A stretch of 64,000 nt of DNA from Hondaea fermentalgiana (Eukaryota; Sar; Bigyra; Thraustochytrida; Thraustochytriidae): assembly GCA_014084085.1 (NCBI GenBank), contig NPFB01000031.1, positions 15,235 through 79,234 on the forward strand, in the 5' to 3' direction. A model generated the notes under the pieces. That model worked only from the letters and a program-made list of their open reading frames with translations. It did not search any database and was not told the origin of the DNA. Positions 1 to 9,777 of this stretch are shown piece after piece. Position 1 is the stretch's first letter, and each line of letters opens with the position of its first letter. A program made the position numbers and the translations under genes.

Positions 1-52
<52 letters not shown>
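1..52. repeat. (TTTC)n microsatellite
   Basis: An uninterrupted tetranucleotide array of about 13 units begins at the window edge, so its true length is unknown. It lies about 160 bases upstream of the aldehyde dehydrogenase start codon. It is pyrimidine-only on this strand and may be 5' UTR or core-promoter sequence; no function is claimed. Confidence 0.95.
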
Positions 53-170
53 TTGGTTGGCGATTCGCTAGTGTTGATCTATGGGAAGGGGAAGAAGCGG
101 GCGGCCCGGCCGCGCGGCGGCAGAAGCAAACCCGCAACCCCGGACAGCAACTCCGAAGCAAGACAAGCAA

Positions 171-203
171 GAAGCAGAAGCAGAAGCAGAAGCAGAAGCA
201 GAG
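171..203. repeat. (AGCAGA)n hexanucleotide tract in 5' leader
   Basis: About five copies of a 6-bp unit sit directly in front of the aldehyde dehydrogenase start. The tract is in frame with the gene and would read as alternating charged/small or Arg/Ser residues, so the frame is open upstream of the ATG. It is judged to be 5' UTR because such a leader is not expected on a cytosolic aldehyde dehydrogenase. Confidence 0.8.
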
Positions 204-214
204 AGCAAGACAAG

Positions 215-1720
215 ATGTCGGCGCACCCCCTCGACGTGTCCAGCATCGAGACGCGGCTGTTCATCGGCGGCAAGTTCGTGGAGAGCGAGAAGCAGTTCGC
301 CACCGTGAACCCGGCCACCGAGGAGGTCATCTGCCAGGTGCACGAGGCCACCGATGAGCACGTGAACCAGGCCGTGCAGGCCGCCAAGGATGCCTTCCAC
401 CGCAGCAGCCCCTGGCGCAAGATGAACGCCAGCGACCGCCGCGACCTCCTCCTCAAGCTCGCCGACCTCATCGAGCGCGACCACAAGTACCTCGTCGAGC
501 TCGAGTCCCTCGACAACGGCAAGCCCACCGGCCTCAGCTCGGGCGGATACGGCGCCGCCGTCGATATCGCCCTCGCCATCAAGTGCTTCCGCTACTACGC
601 CGGCTGGGCCGACAAGCTCATGGGCAAGCAGGTCCCCATTGACGGCGATGGTGAGACCCCCTTCCTCAACTTCACCTACCACGAGCCCGTCGGCGTCGTC
701 GGATGCATCATCCCCTGGAACTTTGCCACCCTCATGGCCACCTGGAAGCTCGGCCCCGCCCTCGCTTGCGGTTGCACCATGGTCATCAAGACCTCGGAGA
801 AGACCCCGCTCACGGGTCTCTACCTCGGCAAGCTCATCAAGGAGGCCGGCTTCCCCGACGGTGTCGTCAACTTTGTCAGCGGCTTCGGCCCCACCGCCGG
901 CAAGGCCCTCGCCGAGCACCCGGACGTGAACAAGATCGCCTTCACCGGCTCCACCGCCACCGGCAAGATCATCCAGCGCATCGCCGCCGACCACGTCAAG
1001 CGCGTCACCCTCGAGCTCGGTGGCAAGTCCCCGCTCATCATCACCAAGAACGCCAACCTTGACCAGGCCGTCATGGCTGCCCACGTCGGTCTCTTCCTCA
1101 ACCAGGGCCAGTGCTGCATCGCCTCTAGCCGCATCTACGTCCACGAGGATGTCCACGACGACTTTGTCAAGAAGGCCGTCGAGTACGCCGAGAAGCTCAA
1201 GACCGGCGGACAGTTCGACGACGGTGTCACCCACGGCCCCCAGGTCGACGACATCCAGTTCGAGCGCGTCATGGGCTACATCAAGACCGGCAAGGACGAG
1301 GGTGCCACCGTGGCCACTGGCGGCGAGCGCCACGGCGACAAGGGCTACTTTGTCAAGCCCACCATCTTCATTGACGTCGAGGACCACCACACTATTGCCC
1401 AGGAGGAGATTTTTGGCCCCGTCATGTCCGTGCTCAAGTTCAAGTCGCTTGACGAGGTCATTGACCGCGCCAACAACTCCATCTACGGCCTTGGCGCTGG
1501 TATCATCTCGCGCGACATTGGCGAGTGCATGTACATGGCCAAGCACCTCCAGGCTGGTACCGTGTACGTGAACTGCTACGACAAGTTCGACGCCGCCTCG
1601 GCCTTTGGTGGCTTCAAGCAGTCTGGTCTCGGCCGCGAGCTCGGCGAGTACGCTCTCCACAACTTTACCGAGGTCAAGACCGTCACCATGCCCATCGACC
1701 TGCCCCCTGGCTCCGTCTAA
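215..1720 (+). CDS. NAD(P)+-dependent aldehyde dehydrogenase (ALDH1/2-type)
   Basis: Oxidises aldehydes to carboxylic acids with NAD(P)+. The 501-residue length is normal for the family. The coenzyme-binding segment FTGSTATGK is present. The general base is Glu267 in ELGGKSP, and the catalytic nucleophile is Cys301 in the motif NQGQCC. The C-terminal half has the expected EEIFGPV motif and a late FGGFKQSGLGRE motif. The ATG at 215 was chosen because it is the first in-frame ATG, has A at -3, and gives a family-length protein. The frame stays open upstream to about 53, but only through non-ATG codons and a hexanucleotide tract. There is no convincing signal peptide, and the N-terminus is not strongly basic, so a cytosolic location is inferred. 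The family assignment is secure; the subfamily (ALDH1 or ALDH2-like) and substrate are not. Confidence 0.95.
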   Translation: MSAHPLDVSSIETRLFIGGKFVESEKQFATVNPATEEVICQVHEATDEHVNQAVQAAKDAFHRSSPWRKMNASDRRDLLLKLADLIERDHKYLVELESLDNGKPTGLSSGGYGAAVDIALAIKCFRYYAGWADKLMGKQVPIDGDGETPFLNFTYHEPVGVVGCIIPWNFATLMATWKLGPALACGCTMVIKTSEKTPLTGLYLGKLIKEAGFPDGVVNFVSGFGPTAGKALAEHPDVNKIAFTGSTATGKIIQRIAADHVKRVTLELGGKSPLIITKNANLDQAVMAAHVGLFLNQGQCCIASSRIYVHEDVHDDFVKKAVEYAEKLKTGGQFDDGVTHGPQVDDIQFERVMGYIKTGKDEGATVATGGERHGDKGYFVKPTIFIDVEDHHTIAQEEIFGPVMSVLKFKSLDEVIDRANNSIYGLGAGIISRDIGECMYMAKHLQAGTVYVNCYDKFDAASAFGGFKQSGLGRELGEYALHNFTEVKTVTMPIDLPPGSV

Positions 1721-1831
1721 GCGCTTTTTGTAGACTGATTCCTCTCTCTTTCTTGCCTCTTCTCTCTTCCTTTACCCCTCTCCAAGCAAGAAAGCTATCT
1801 AATAATACTTATACATTTATGTCACACATTA

Positions 1832-1854
1832 ATGATGATGATGATGATGATGAT
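1832..1854. repeat. (ATG)n trinucleotide tract
   Basis: About seven and a half ATG/GAT units lie 110 bases after the aldehyde dehydrogenase stop, in its probable 3' UTR or just beyond. Confidence 0.9.
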
Positions 1855-2460
1855 CTCTTCGTTCACGATTCAAGCATGAGAAAATGAATGCGCGATTTAT
1901 TTGAAACGATTGGAACTGATTGCGTGATGTCAGGCGTTGCCCAAAGCTCGAACGCCGGCAAGGGGAAAAAAAAGATGGCGTGTTGTTGACGGTGATTCCT
2001 CAGAGGTCTCAAAGAATAGAAAGAAGAAATTGATTTCAATGAACGTAAAAGAAATTCCGTTCCGTGGCTAGCACGAAACGGGAAAGTAGTTTGTATGCTT
2101 CTCACGCTGCGGCTCGGAGATAGCTTTGGTGTAGTTCAATATTCTGGTGGGTTTCGGTTCTGCCGACTTCTTGCATCGAATTTGGTTGCTGCCACGTCTA
2201 TTCGGCTCAGTGGTCCCAGGGTCGTGACCCTGGTCCATTTCTGCTGTGTAGGTCTATGACTGTACTAAGGTTATTTTGGGTATTCATACAGATCATGCCC
2301 GGTGTGTTGCGCACGCGCGACATAATGTTCTTGCGTCATGCCCTTCCGACGTTTGTCATCGGGTGTCTACCTCTCTTATAACAGTTTCCCGCCTGGCATC
2401 AGGTCTTTGGGAATGTCCACTTCATTATTGTGGATCAATAACGTGGCCAATCTCATGAAA

Positions 2461-2775
2461 GGTCTTTGCCCAAAGCTCGAATGCCGGCAAAGGAGAACAG
2501 GATGACGCACCCAATCTCATTTCAGGCGTTGCGTAAAGCTCGAATACTGGCAAGTGAGAAAAGGGTGCCACATTTTACTTCATGACACGTGTTGCCCAAA
2601 GCTCGAGAGCTGGCAAGCGAGAACACCATCACGCAGCCAATCTCATGTCAGATATTGCGCAAAGCTCGGGTACCGGCGAGCGAGAAAAGGATGCCATATT
2701 TTACTTCATGTCAGGTGTTGCCCAAATCTTGGGCCCCGGCAAGCAAGAACAGGATGACGCAGAGAGTCTACAGTC
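2461..2775. repeat. 63-bp tandem repeat, five diverged copies in an A-B-A-B-A pattern
   Basis: The core AAAGCTCGA, or a variant of it, recurs with its last base at 2480, 2543, 2606, 2669 and 2732, exactly 63 bases apart each time. The flanking part of the unit alternates. Copies 1, 3 and 5 continue as GAACA(G/C)..ATGACGCA-type sequence. Copies 2 and 4 continue as GAAAAGG..TGCCA followed by ATTTTACTTCATG. The array is therefore a 126-bp higher-order unit repeated two and a half times. A single related unit stands alone at about 1931-1970. Because 63 is a multiple of three, open frames run through the array as 21-residue repeats, but nothing suggests that they are translated. Confidence 0.9.
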
Positions 2776-3877
2776 AGGCGAATCCTTGCTGCGAAATGAC
2801 GCACGCACGCAAACAAGCAAGCACCCGTTGCCACACACGCCGACATTGAGTTGCGCAAGAGTGTCACCGCCTAGCGGCAAAGTCCGAGCAAGACGCTCTT
2901 CCACGCGAACTGACAGAGTCATTGCAGCCCTATATGTTCAAATCACATTTTTTGGGTCGTGTTTCCCGCAAACAGTTTCGGCCAACTTAGGGTCGCCGTA
3001 TTTTGTTGGCCTGAAGCCCAAATGGGCCTGGCAATCTGAACCTCTTCTCGCAGCATTGCAAGGACTTTGTAGAATAAAGCTGATCGCCAGAATTGTTGAC
3101 TGCAACCTTAAACCTCGATCGTGGACCTCGTCCTCGGTGAACATAAACTTGAAGCGTAGCGCGCATAATACTAATGCAAACGAAGCGCAAAGAGAAAGAG
3201 AGGAAGTCCTCATTCACGACATATTGCATGCGCGAGGGAGGAAAGTTCTAACAATGCTTCATGCCCCCCAAAAAAGCAGCTTATCTGCAGCCACTCGCGC
3301 CTGCCATGACAGTAGACGCTTATGCTTTCGAGGCTAGTTATACCCCTTCCTTTGGCCCGAAGGCATCATTCCTCGGCGTAAACAAGCAGCAAGTTGACTC
3401 TTGACGTCTTTGCCGATGAATTGCCGTTGTCACCACCTCGACCCTTTCCACATTTTCTCCTGTTTCAACTCTTACTTCCCCTTCGCAGCCGCTTCGCATT
3501 GCTCCTCCGAGCTCGCCATGTCTCCTCCGAGCTCGCTGTCTGCGCAACCTGCCGCGTCGCCGCGACCGTTTCGAGCTTGCGCGAGCGGCTGCGAGCCACA
3601 AGTCTTCACGTGCCAGCACGCTTCAGGTAAATAACAAACAGCGCGTGTGTGCGTGCACCGCCGGCGGGACTACCTCTCTCTGTCCCCGCTCCACCTCCCA
3701 AGTTCAAAGTCCAAGCTAATCCATCATCGCTTCCTTCCCTTGCGCCCCCAAGTTTTCCTTCCTTCGAGGTGCTGCGCTGCGCTACGTTACGTCGCGCGGC
3801 TTTGCGAAACGGCAGCGGCAGCGGCCAGGTGGCGTGGCTGCTTCTGGAATGCGCACAAAGCCAGCCAGCCTGCGCAA

Positions 3878-3917
3878 TGCGGTGCGGTGCGGTGCGGTGC
3901 GGTGCGGTGCGGTGCGG
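3878..3917. repeat. (TGCGG)8 pentanucleotide array
   Basis: Eight near-perfect TGCGG units in the gene-free region. It is one of many 5-bp period arrays in this window. Confidence 0.95.
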
Positions 3918-4056
3918 AGCGCGTGCATCACACAGCTGTGGCGGCTGCACGCTCTCAGCACGTGCGCGCACGCGAGGTGTGGATGCGATGCGGAGTGGAA
4001 GGCAGAGGCGCAAATTGCATGCAGTTGATTGCTTTTCGCGCATGGCGATGCACTGC

Positions 4057-4080
4057 GTGGGTGGGTGGGTGGGTGGGCGG
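4057..4080. repeat. (GTGG)n tetranucleotide array
   Basis: Five GTGG units followed by GCGG. It has four or more G-triplets close together on one strand, so it could form a G-quadruplex; that is inference only. Confidence 0.9.
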
Positions 4081-5295
4081 ATTGCGCGCCACAGCCACCA
4101 CTGGCGAGGCACTGTATCGGGATCATGGAGAACGTACGCGGCTGATCTTACTGAAAGGTTGATCGTGACCGCATGTGTGTGGATGGATTCTGGCGATTCT
4201 TTTCATCATCAGCCAGCTGCAGCTGCAGCAATAGATAGTAGGCCTCGTCGAGGCTCTTGACATGACGTGGTTAATAACTTTCACCCTCGAACCAAAGCGA
4301 TTGATTGTCCTCGGCACGTGCATCTCCGCACCGGGACTTGCGCGGGTACTTGCGCTCGAAGCTAGCAGCACAGCCGAGCAGCGAGCTTGGTACTGACGTA
4401 ATTCCGACGAGGCACGAGATCAAAGAATTTCGGACGTCCGAGAAAGTCTCGAGCCGAGTGGCGACTGCAGTGCAGCCAACGGCGCGGTGCAGGAAACAAA
4501 TCAGCCGGGTGAAGGCGTCTCGAGCTTGGAATTGGCGTGCAATTTGCAGGCCGTGCCTGCAGTAGTTGCTGCGGCGCGTGCGGGGCGCGCTCTGAATTGT
4601 TGTCGGGAAATCCATTCATTCCAAGATCTACCGCAACTTGCCATGGTTGCAGTTGGCAAGGCAATGGTGGATCTCCTCCTTTCTCGTCAACCGCATTCGG
4701 AATGTGGACGGAGCTGCAATGCGCGCGCATCGTCGCCAATGGCAAGCGGAGAAGAGGAACGGACCCTGCTGGAGATCCGCCCAATGGCAGCGAGCGAGAA
4801 AGCCAGGCTTGCCATAGAGATCAGATGGGTGCACGCAGAAAAGCTGCCAAAGCTGTCTGTCGAAACGTGGTCCAAGAATCGCTCCCTCGCCCGCCAAGTC
4901 CGGTGTGGACTGCCTGCCATTCAAGCATGCTGTCCTCGTTGGAAGGGCTGAAACTCGAGGCAGAAGAGCTCTCAGCTTCGTGCCGGCATATGGCTGGCTG
5001 TACTCCGTTCGCTGCGAGGGCCAGCCGTGCACGCGCGGCTAGCTACAGCATACCTTTCCACTCCTTTTCCTTCCCTTTCCTCTCCTTGCCTCCGCGCCTG
5101 CGCAAGCTCGGAGCGCCCATCTTCACCTTGCTTGCGACCACTCTTGCAAGGTGTCTTTCCAAGACCAATTGATTTGAAAAGCGGCCAGTAGCCACAGCCA
5201 CCAGGCAAATAAAGAAAAATCTCATCTTCGCTGCGCGGTGACTCGAGTCCAGACGACCCGCATCGCCGGCAGCGGCGGGCCGCGATGGCTTGCTT

Positions 5296-5425
5296 GGCTT
5301 GGCTTGGCTTGGCTTGGCTTGGCTTGGCTTGGATTGGATTGGCTTGGCTTGGCTTGGCTTGGCTTGGATCGGCTCAGCTTTCCATGGCTTGGCGTGGCGT
5401 GGCGTGGCGTGGCTTGGTGTGGCTT
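5296..5425. repeat. 130-bp pentanucleotide array based on GGCTT
   Basis: Twenty-six consecutive 5-bp units stay in register. Most are GGCTT, with in-phase variants GGATT, GGATC, GGCTC and a run of GGCGT. All six frames are largely open through it, which creates spurious frames on both strands. The variants come in blocks, as expected if single mutations were copied by slippage. Confidence 0.95.
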
Positions 5426-6165
5426 GCGATTGGTGGCGGCGAGCCTTGGGACTTGACTTGCGGTTGGCAAATGAGGCCCACAGCTGCGTCCGCGGCTCGT
5501 GCCGGGCGCCCTGCAGCGCCCGCAGCGACGCGTGCGCGGCGGGGACACTTGTGGCCGCGCAGCTTGCGCCTGCTTCCCAACGGGCCAGATTTGCCGCAGC
5601 GATGGGACGCAAGCCGCCCGCAGAGATCTTTCCGCACGCGCCGCGCGGAGGTGGGGGGGAACCCGTGTTGGTTATCGCGCCGAAAGACCCCGCGCTGCGG
5701 GGCCGCAGTGAGCGCGTCAATTCGCGGGAGACCGCGGCGAGTTCGGTACGCGGTGTCACGCTGCGGGGCGCGTCTGCCTCCTCGGCCGCGTCTGTTCCGG
5801 GACTTTGCAACAAAGTCCGGAAGTTCGCTTTCCCCGCAGCGGCGTGCATGCCGCCTGGGACGAACTTCGCTGTGGCCGCGTTGCGGGATACACGTCTCGA
5901 TCGCGCTTGCCGGCGCTCCCCCCCCCTGGCCTGCTAGAAGCCAGCCAGCCACCGCCAGCCATGCATGCCTCATCTGCAGCTAGCCTCGCCGCGCGCCGCT
6001 GCCCAGCCGCCCCCCCCCCGCACGCAACCCACCAACCAACGGCGCCAAGCCCGCGGCCCGAGCCTCAGCAGCCGCCAGCCGGCCGGCCGGCGTCCAGCAG
6101 GCAAGGCAAGGCCGGATACTCGGTTTCCTCGCCGGCCGCGTCGCGAGGGACTCCCGCTCGCTCTC

Positions 6166-6191
6166 CCTGCCTGCCTGCCTGCCTGCCTGCC
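6166..6191. repeat. (CTGC)n tetranucleotide array
   Basis: About six CTGC units inside the gene-free region. Confidence 0.9.
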
Positions 6192-7220
6192 AAGCGAAAT
6201 GCAGCAAGTGGCGAAAGCCTGCCACCAGTGGCAGCAGTGCAGCCGCTAACCGTCGCTCGATAAGTCGATCAATTTCATGTCATCGATCACGATCGTCGCG
6301 GAGCGGCGCTCGCTCGCTCGATCGATCGAATGGTCAATCAAGCAACCGTCGCTGCGCTCCGCGTCGCCGGCCGGGAGAGGGCGAGCCGGCTCCGGGCGCG
6401 TGCGGGCGGTCGAGGGCCCCCAAAGGATTGATTGATGGAGCGATCGATCGCGTTGATTTATTTACATCCTTACCGGCGAAGCGGCATTCGGCCCTCGGCG
6501 AGGTGCGTCCGGGCGTGCCTGCATGTATGCAGAACGTACGCCCGCAATGTGTGCGACCATAGGCGATCGAGCGCTCGATCGATCGAACCAGCGAGCCACC
6601 GGACGCGACGCGACTTCGTCGCCCCCTCCCGCGGTCGGCTGCAGCTGACTGACTGGCCGCACCGGTCGCTCGTTCTTCAAACTCCAGGTCCGCACCTGGC
6701 TGGCAGCAGAGGCAGCTGCAGCTGCAGCTGTCAATACCACGCGCTCGCTCCCGGAATTCGTCCATCCGATTATCGCGTGCATCGATCCGGGCTTCTCCGC
6801 TAGCAGACGGGCCTAACGTCAGTCAGGCCCTCCCTCCCTTCCTCGCTGTGGAGTTGCGCCTGGAGAACCTCAAGGGCGAGGGAGCCGGGGCGGCGCGCGG
6901 GTGAACGAGCCTGCCTACCTGCCTGCGAGGTCCGGGATCGCGGGAGGAGAGCGGCCGAGGCGGCGGTGGCGGCGGCGAGATGGAGAGGACTGGACGAAAA
7001 GGAGGAGAGGGAGAGACGGGAGGGAGATTGATGGTTGGCGACTTCACTTCCGCAGCCGGCAGCGGCCGGGGCGCGCGCCGCTGCGGGCGGCTGCGGGCGC
7101 GCAGGCACGCGTGCGGGTAGGCGCGTGCTGCGGCGACTGTTGGGGACGGATGCGGGGCGGCTGCGGGCGGCGCCCGTACCGCAAGGCGATTGGTGGATGG
7201 ACGGACCGCGCGCGACGGGA

Positions 7221-7245
7221 GGCGAGGCGAGGCGAGGCGAGGCGA
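7221..7245. repeat. (GGCGA)5 pentanucleotide array
   Basis: Five GGCGA units about 500 bases upstream of the DUF305-protein start codon. Confidence 0.9.
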
Positions 7246-7521
7246 GAGAGGGGTGGGCGAGACGACGCAGTAGGCCGCCTCATCGCATTTTTTTCAACCG
7301 CGCGCCCGCACACCCGCCGACATCGCGGGCCGGCGTTAGAGCGGCGCGCGCGACAGCGACATGCGCCGCGTCTCGCGTCCGTTTCCACTCTCCCTTTTCC
7401 TCTTTCTTTCTTTTTTCTGTTAGGTGCCAGTGCGCCAGGCTCCGGCCCCGGCTGCGGGCGGGGTCTTCCAGGCCGCTGCCGTCCTCTTCCTCTTCCCTCG
7501 TCCACTCTTTCCCGCGCCTCT

Positions 7522-7543
7522 TTTCTTTCTTTCTTTCTTTCTT
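7522..7543. repeat. (TTTC)n microsatellite
   Basis: Five to six TTTC units about 200 bases upstream of the start codon at 7746. It uses the same motif as the array at the left window edge in front of the aldehyde dehydrogenase. Confidence 0.9.
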
Positions 7544-7745
7544 CTTCCCTGCTTGGCCCCATGAACGTCCCCACTCCTCTCCCGGCACGCAGCCACCAAC
7601 CAGTCAGTGCAGCAGGCAAGCCAGCTAGCTGCCTGAAGCAAGCTCGCGGGCGGCTGCGCAGACCGAGCAGCAAAACCGAAACGCCGGCAAGCGACTCTAG
7701 TGGAGTGACAAAGGCTGACTGACATCTCACCAAGCAACTAAGAAG

Positions 7746-9104
7746 ATGACTAAGATGATCGCCGCGCTGGTCGGCGTCCTGGCGCTGGCCACTGGCGCCC
7801 GCGCGCAATACACGCTCGAGGACCTGTGCCTGGCAGACTGCGTCGGTACGGGCGTTAACAAGGTCTGCACGTTCAAGTTCCAGATCGACATCTTCGCCGG
7901 CGAGACCGGGTATTTCCTTGTTGAGGGATGCGAGGACATGGGCTATCAGCCCACCCTCGGCATGGAGGCCAACGTCAAGTACGTCTTTGACCAGACCAAC
8001 ACCACCAACTGGTTCCACCCCCTCGGCTTTGCCTACGGACCTGACGGTGTCTACGGCGACAACCTCGAGCTCGAAAAGGGCGTCGACCCCCCCGGCGGCA
8101 CCACCTGCAACGAGACGCTCTCGTGCCAGTACCCGCAATACAAGCTGAACGGCGATATTCTCTGCGACGAATATGATGAGCTCACCGGCCTCTGCGCTGA
8201 CGAGGAGGACTTCGGTCTCGACCAGTACGAGGGCGTCTGGTTCTCCGGCGGCCGCGATGATTGGATTGATGCTGGCAACTTCACCGTCGAGGTCACCATC
8301 ACGGACGACGCCACCAAGGAGATCTTTTCCTTTTGCCACATCCACAACTTCATGTCGTTCCGCATCAAGATCCTCGATACCGATACCCTGGCCATCCGGG
8401 CGCCCACTGACGAGATCCCCCTCGGATACGAGTACGATGAGCTTGACGAGTTTGACCTTGCCTGCGGCACCTTCAACGTTTCCGAATACCAGGGCCACGA
8501 ACAGTGCGGCGACCACGTCTTCCACTGCAACGGCGATGCCAACACCTTTAACGAGTGCATGGCCGCTATCAACTGCAAGATGATGACCGAGATGCGTACC
8601 ACCGGTAACGGAGATGCCACCCAGGAGTTCATGTACCAGATGATTGCGCATCACCAGAACGCCGTCAACATGGCCAAGATTCTCCTTCACTTCAACCCGG
8701 GCTCGCTCAAGTGTGGTACCTCGTATGATGGCCGCCGCCTCAGTGAGCTTGACGGCCCCGAGCTTGCGCTCGCCCAGCTCGCCGCGGCCAACGGCCGCCA
8801 CCTCGATGACTCCTTCTGTAACGACGACAATAACGATGGCGGCACCCCCGCTGTGACCCTTCTTTGGGAGATTATCAACGGCCAGAACCAGCAGATCACC
8901 TTCATGCGTAGCTGGCTCGAGGACAACCTTGTCCCTGCCTATGACTACTGCGCGAGCGAGGAGAGCAACTCTACGCTCGTCGCTGTTCTCGTTGGATGCC
9001 TCGCCGTCCTCATTGTCGTTCCTATTGCTGGCTACCTCGTCTACAAGTACAAGTTCCGCAAGTCGGCTCCCACCAGCACGACGGCCAAGACTACCTCTGT
9101 TTAA
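7746..9104 (+). CDS. Secreted or cell-surface cupredoxin-like + DUF305 protein
   Basis: A 452-residue, probably membrane-anchored copper-binding protein of unknown reaction. Residues 1-21 form a signal peptide ending in an ARA cleavage motif. The first domain has candidate copper ligands: His91 in FHPLGF, and Cys197, His200 and Met203 in FCHIHNFM, a C-H-x-H-x2-M arrangement like those of cupredoxin or multicopper-oxidase sites. Residues about 255-410 match DUF305, a four-helix ferritin-like fold: MIAHHQNAVNMAK with His302-His303, then a GQNQQITFMRSWL helix. Numerous cysteines and N-glycosylation sequons (NTT, NET, NFT, NVS) fit an extracellular location. A hydrophobic helix at about 413-436 is followed by basic YKYKFRK, giving a type I topology with a short cytosolic tail. 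The ATG at 7746 was chosen; a second ATG three codons later is possible. Copper binding is inferred from ligands and not shown. Confidence 0.85.
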   Translation: MTKMIAALVGVLALATGARAQYTLEDLCLADCVGTGVNKVCTFKFQIDIFAGETGYFLVEGCEDMGYQPTLGMEANVKYVFDQTNTTNWFHPLGFAYGPDGVYGDNLELEKGVDPPGGTTCNETLSCQYPQYKLNGDILCDEYDELTGLCADEEDFGLDQYEGVWFSGGRDDWIDAGNFTVEVTITDDATKEIFSFCHIHNFMSFRIKILDTDTLAIRAPTDEIPLGYEYDELDEFDLACGTFNVSEYQGHEQCGDHVFHCNGDANTFNECMAAINCKMMTEMRTTGNGDATQEFMYQMIAHHQNAVNMAKILLHFNPGSLKCGTSYDGRRLSELDGPELALAQLAAANGRHLDDSFCNDDNNDGGTPAVTLLWEIINGQNQQITFMRSWLEDNLVPAYDYCASEESNSTLVAVLVGCLAVLIVVPIAGYLVYKYKFRKSAPTSTTAKTTSV

Positions 9105-9777
9105 GGTCTTCCCTCTTCCTCTTCTGGACTTGCTTCAGCGTGCCCTATGTTTGCTCTCCTGTTTCTTTGACGAGGCCCCTGATGCAAGTAAACAATAAGA
9201 AAGCTCTTTCATTTTGCTTTTAGGTCGTTGTATAACATGTCAGACCCATCTGACCAACCAAGCCAACCAATGTGGTCTCTCGTTTTTGAAGTTCTGCGCT
9301 GAAAATTGTCTGGTCGATCTCGAGAGAACTGAAAACCTTACCATTTCTTTTCTTTCCGCTTCTTTGTTGAATGAGCTTCGATTTGTCTTCGTCACGAAAT
9401 ATCCTGGTATGATGGTTGAATAATGCACAAGAAAGATAGAGAAAGGATTACCTTGCAAAGTCAATATGTACTCGCATCATCCTAGCACACGCGCGAGCGA
9501 CCCAAAAGAGGCCGCAGTGCACATTTTTCGTCAGCAGCGCAAGTCTTTCGTTTGCAGCGCAAGTCTTTCGTCAGCAGCGCAGATCTTTTGTCAGCAGCAC
9601 AAGTCTTTCGTCGCTTTGTAGCCCAGCACAAGCATTTTCATCTGCATGCATCTCCTCGCGAGCCACTTCGTCTTCAATCACTCCTAATTCTTTTACTGCC
9701 ATGGATCTCTTTATTCATTTTCATCTCCGTTCCTTCTTCCTTATAAAAAACAAAAACTGAAGAAACAAACAACATCA
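9105..9777. other. Convergent intergenic region
   Basis: This lies between the stop of the DUF305 protein (+) and the stop of the G-alpha gene (-), so it should hold both 3' UTRs and both poly(A) sites. No gene is supported. It contains the 20-bp tandem repeat described separately. Confidence 0.7.
9521..9616. repeat. 20-bp tandem repeat, about 4.8 copies
   Basis: Units of the form AAGTCTTTCGTCAGCAGCGC start at 9521, 9541, 9561, 9581 and 9601 with no indels between them and one to five substitutions each. The last unit degrades after about 16 bases. It sits between two convergent genes. Confidence 0.9.

Larger units (their letters stand above)
1721..7745. other. 6-kb gene-free region rich in short tandem repeats
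   Basis: No recognisable protein domain or RNA gene was found on either strand. Open frames exist (up to about 270 codons near 5043-5849) but they follow repeat phase or GC-rich composition and overlap one another in several frames. The left part (about 1900-3400) is visibly less GC-rich than the right part. The segment holds an (ATG)n tract, a five-copy 63-bp tandem repeat, and pentanucleotide, tetranucleotide and CG-rich arrays listed separately. Its last few hundred bases must contain the promoter and 5' UTR of the gene starting at 7746. Confidence 0.7.

Noticed and set aside
68..1660. 530-codon minus-strand frame opposite the aldehyde dehydrogenase
   Set aside because: It is a Val/Leu/Gly/Asp-rich mirror of a well-conserved enzyme, with no domain.
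2216..2233. Inverted repeat CCAGGGTC-GT-GACCCTGG as a possible terminator or hairpin
   Set aside because: The two-base spacer is too short for a stable RNA loop at full stem length, and no transcript is known there; it is isolated.
2150..2300. Possible tRNA-like segment
   Set aside because: I could not build an acceptor stem, T-arm (GTTCRA) and anticodon arm in consistent spacing. No tRNA was identified anywhere in the window by eye.
2582..3337. 251-codon plus-strand frame running out of the 63-bp repeat
   Set aside because: It begins inside a tandem repeat whose period keeps all frames open, and the remainder matches no family. It is kept as part of the repeat description.
5043..5849. 268-codon minus-strand frame in the gene-free region
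   Set aside because: Its centre is the GGCTT array read as Lys-Pro-Ser-Gln repeats, and its flanks have no domain.
7044..8801. 585-codon minus-strand frame over the DUF305 gene
   Set aside because: It is antisense to a gene with a signal peptide, known motifs and a membrane anchor; the C-terminal part crosses simple repeats.
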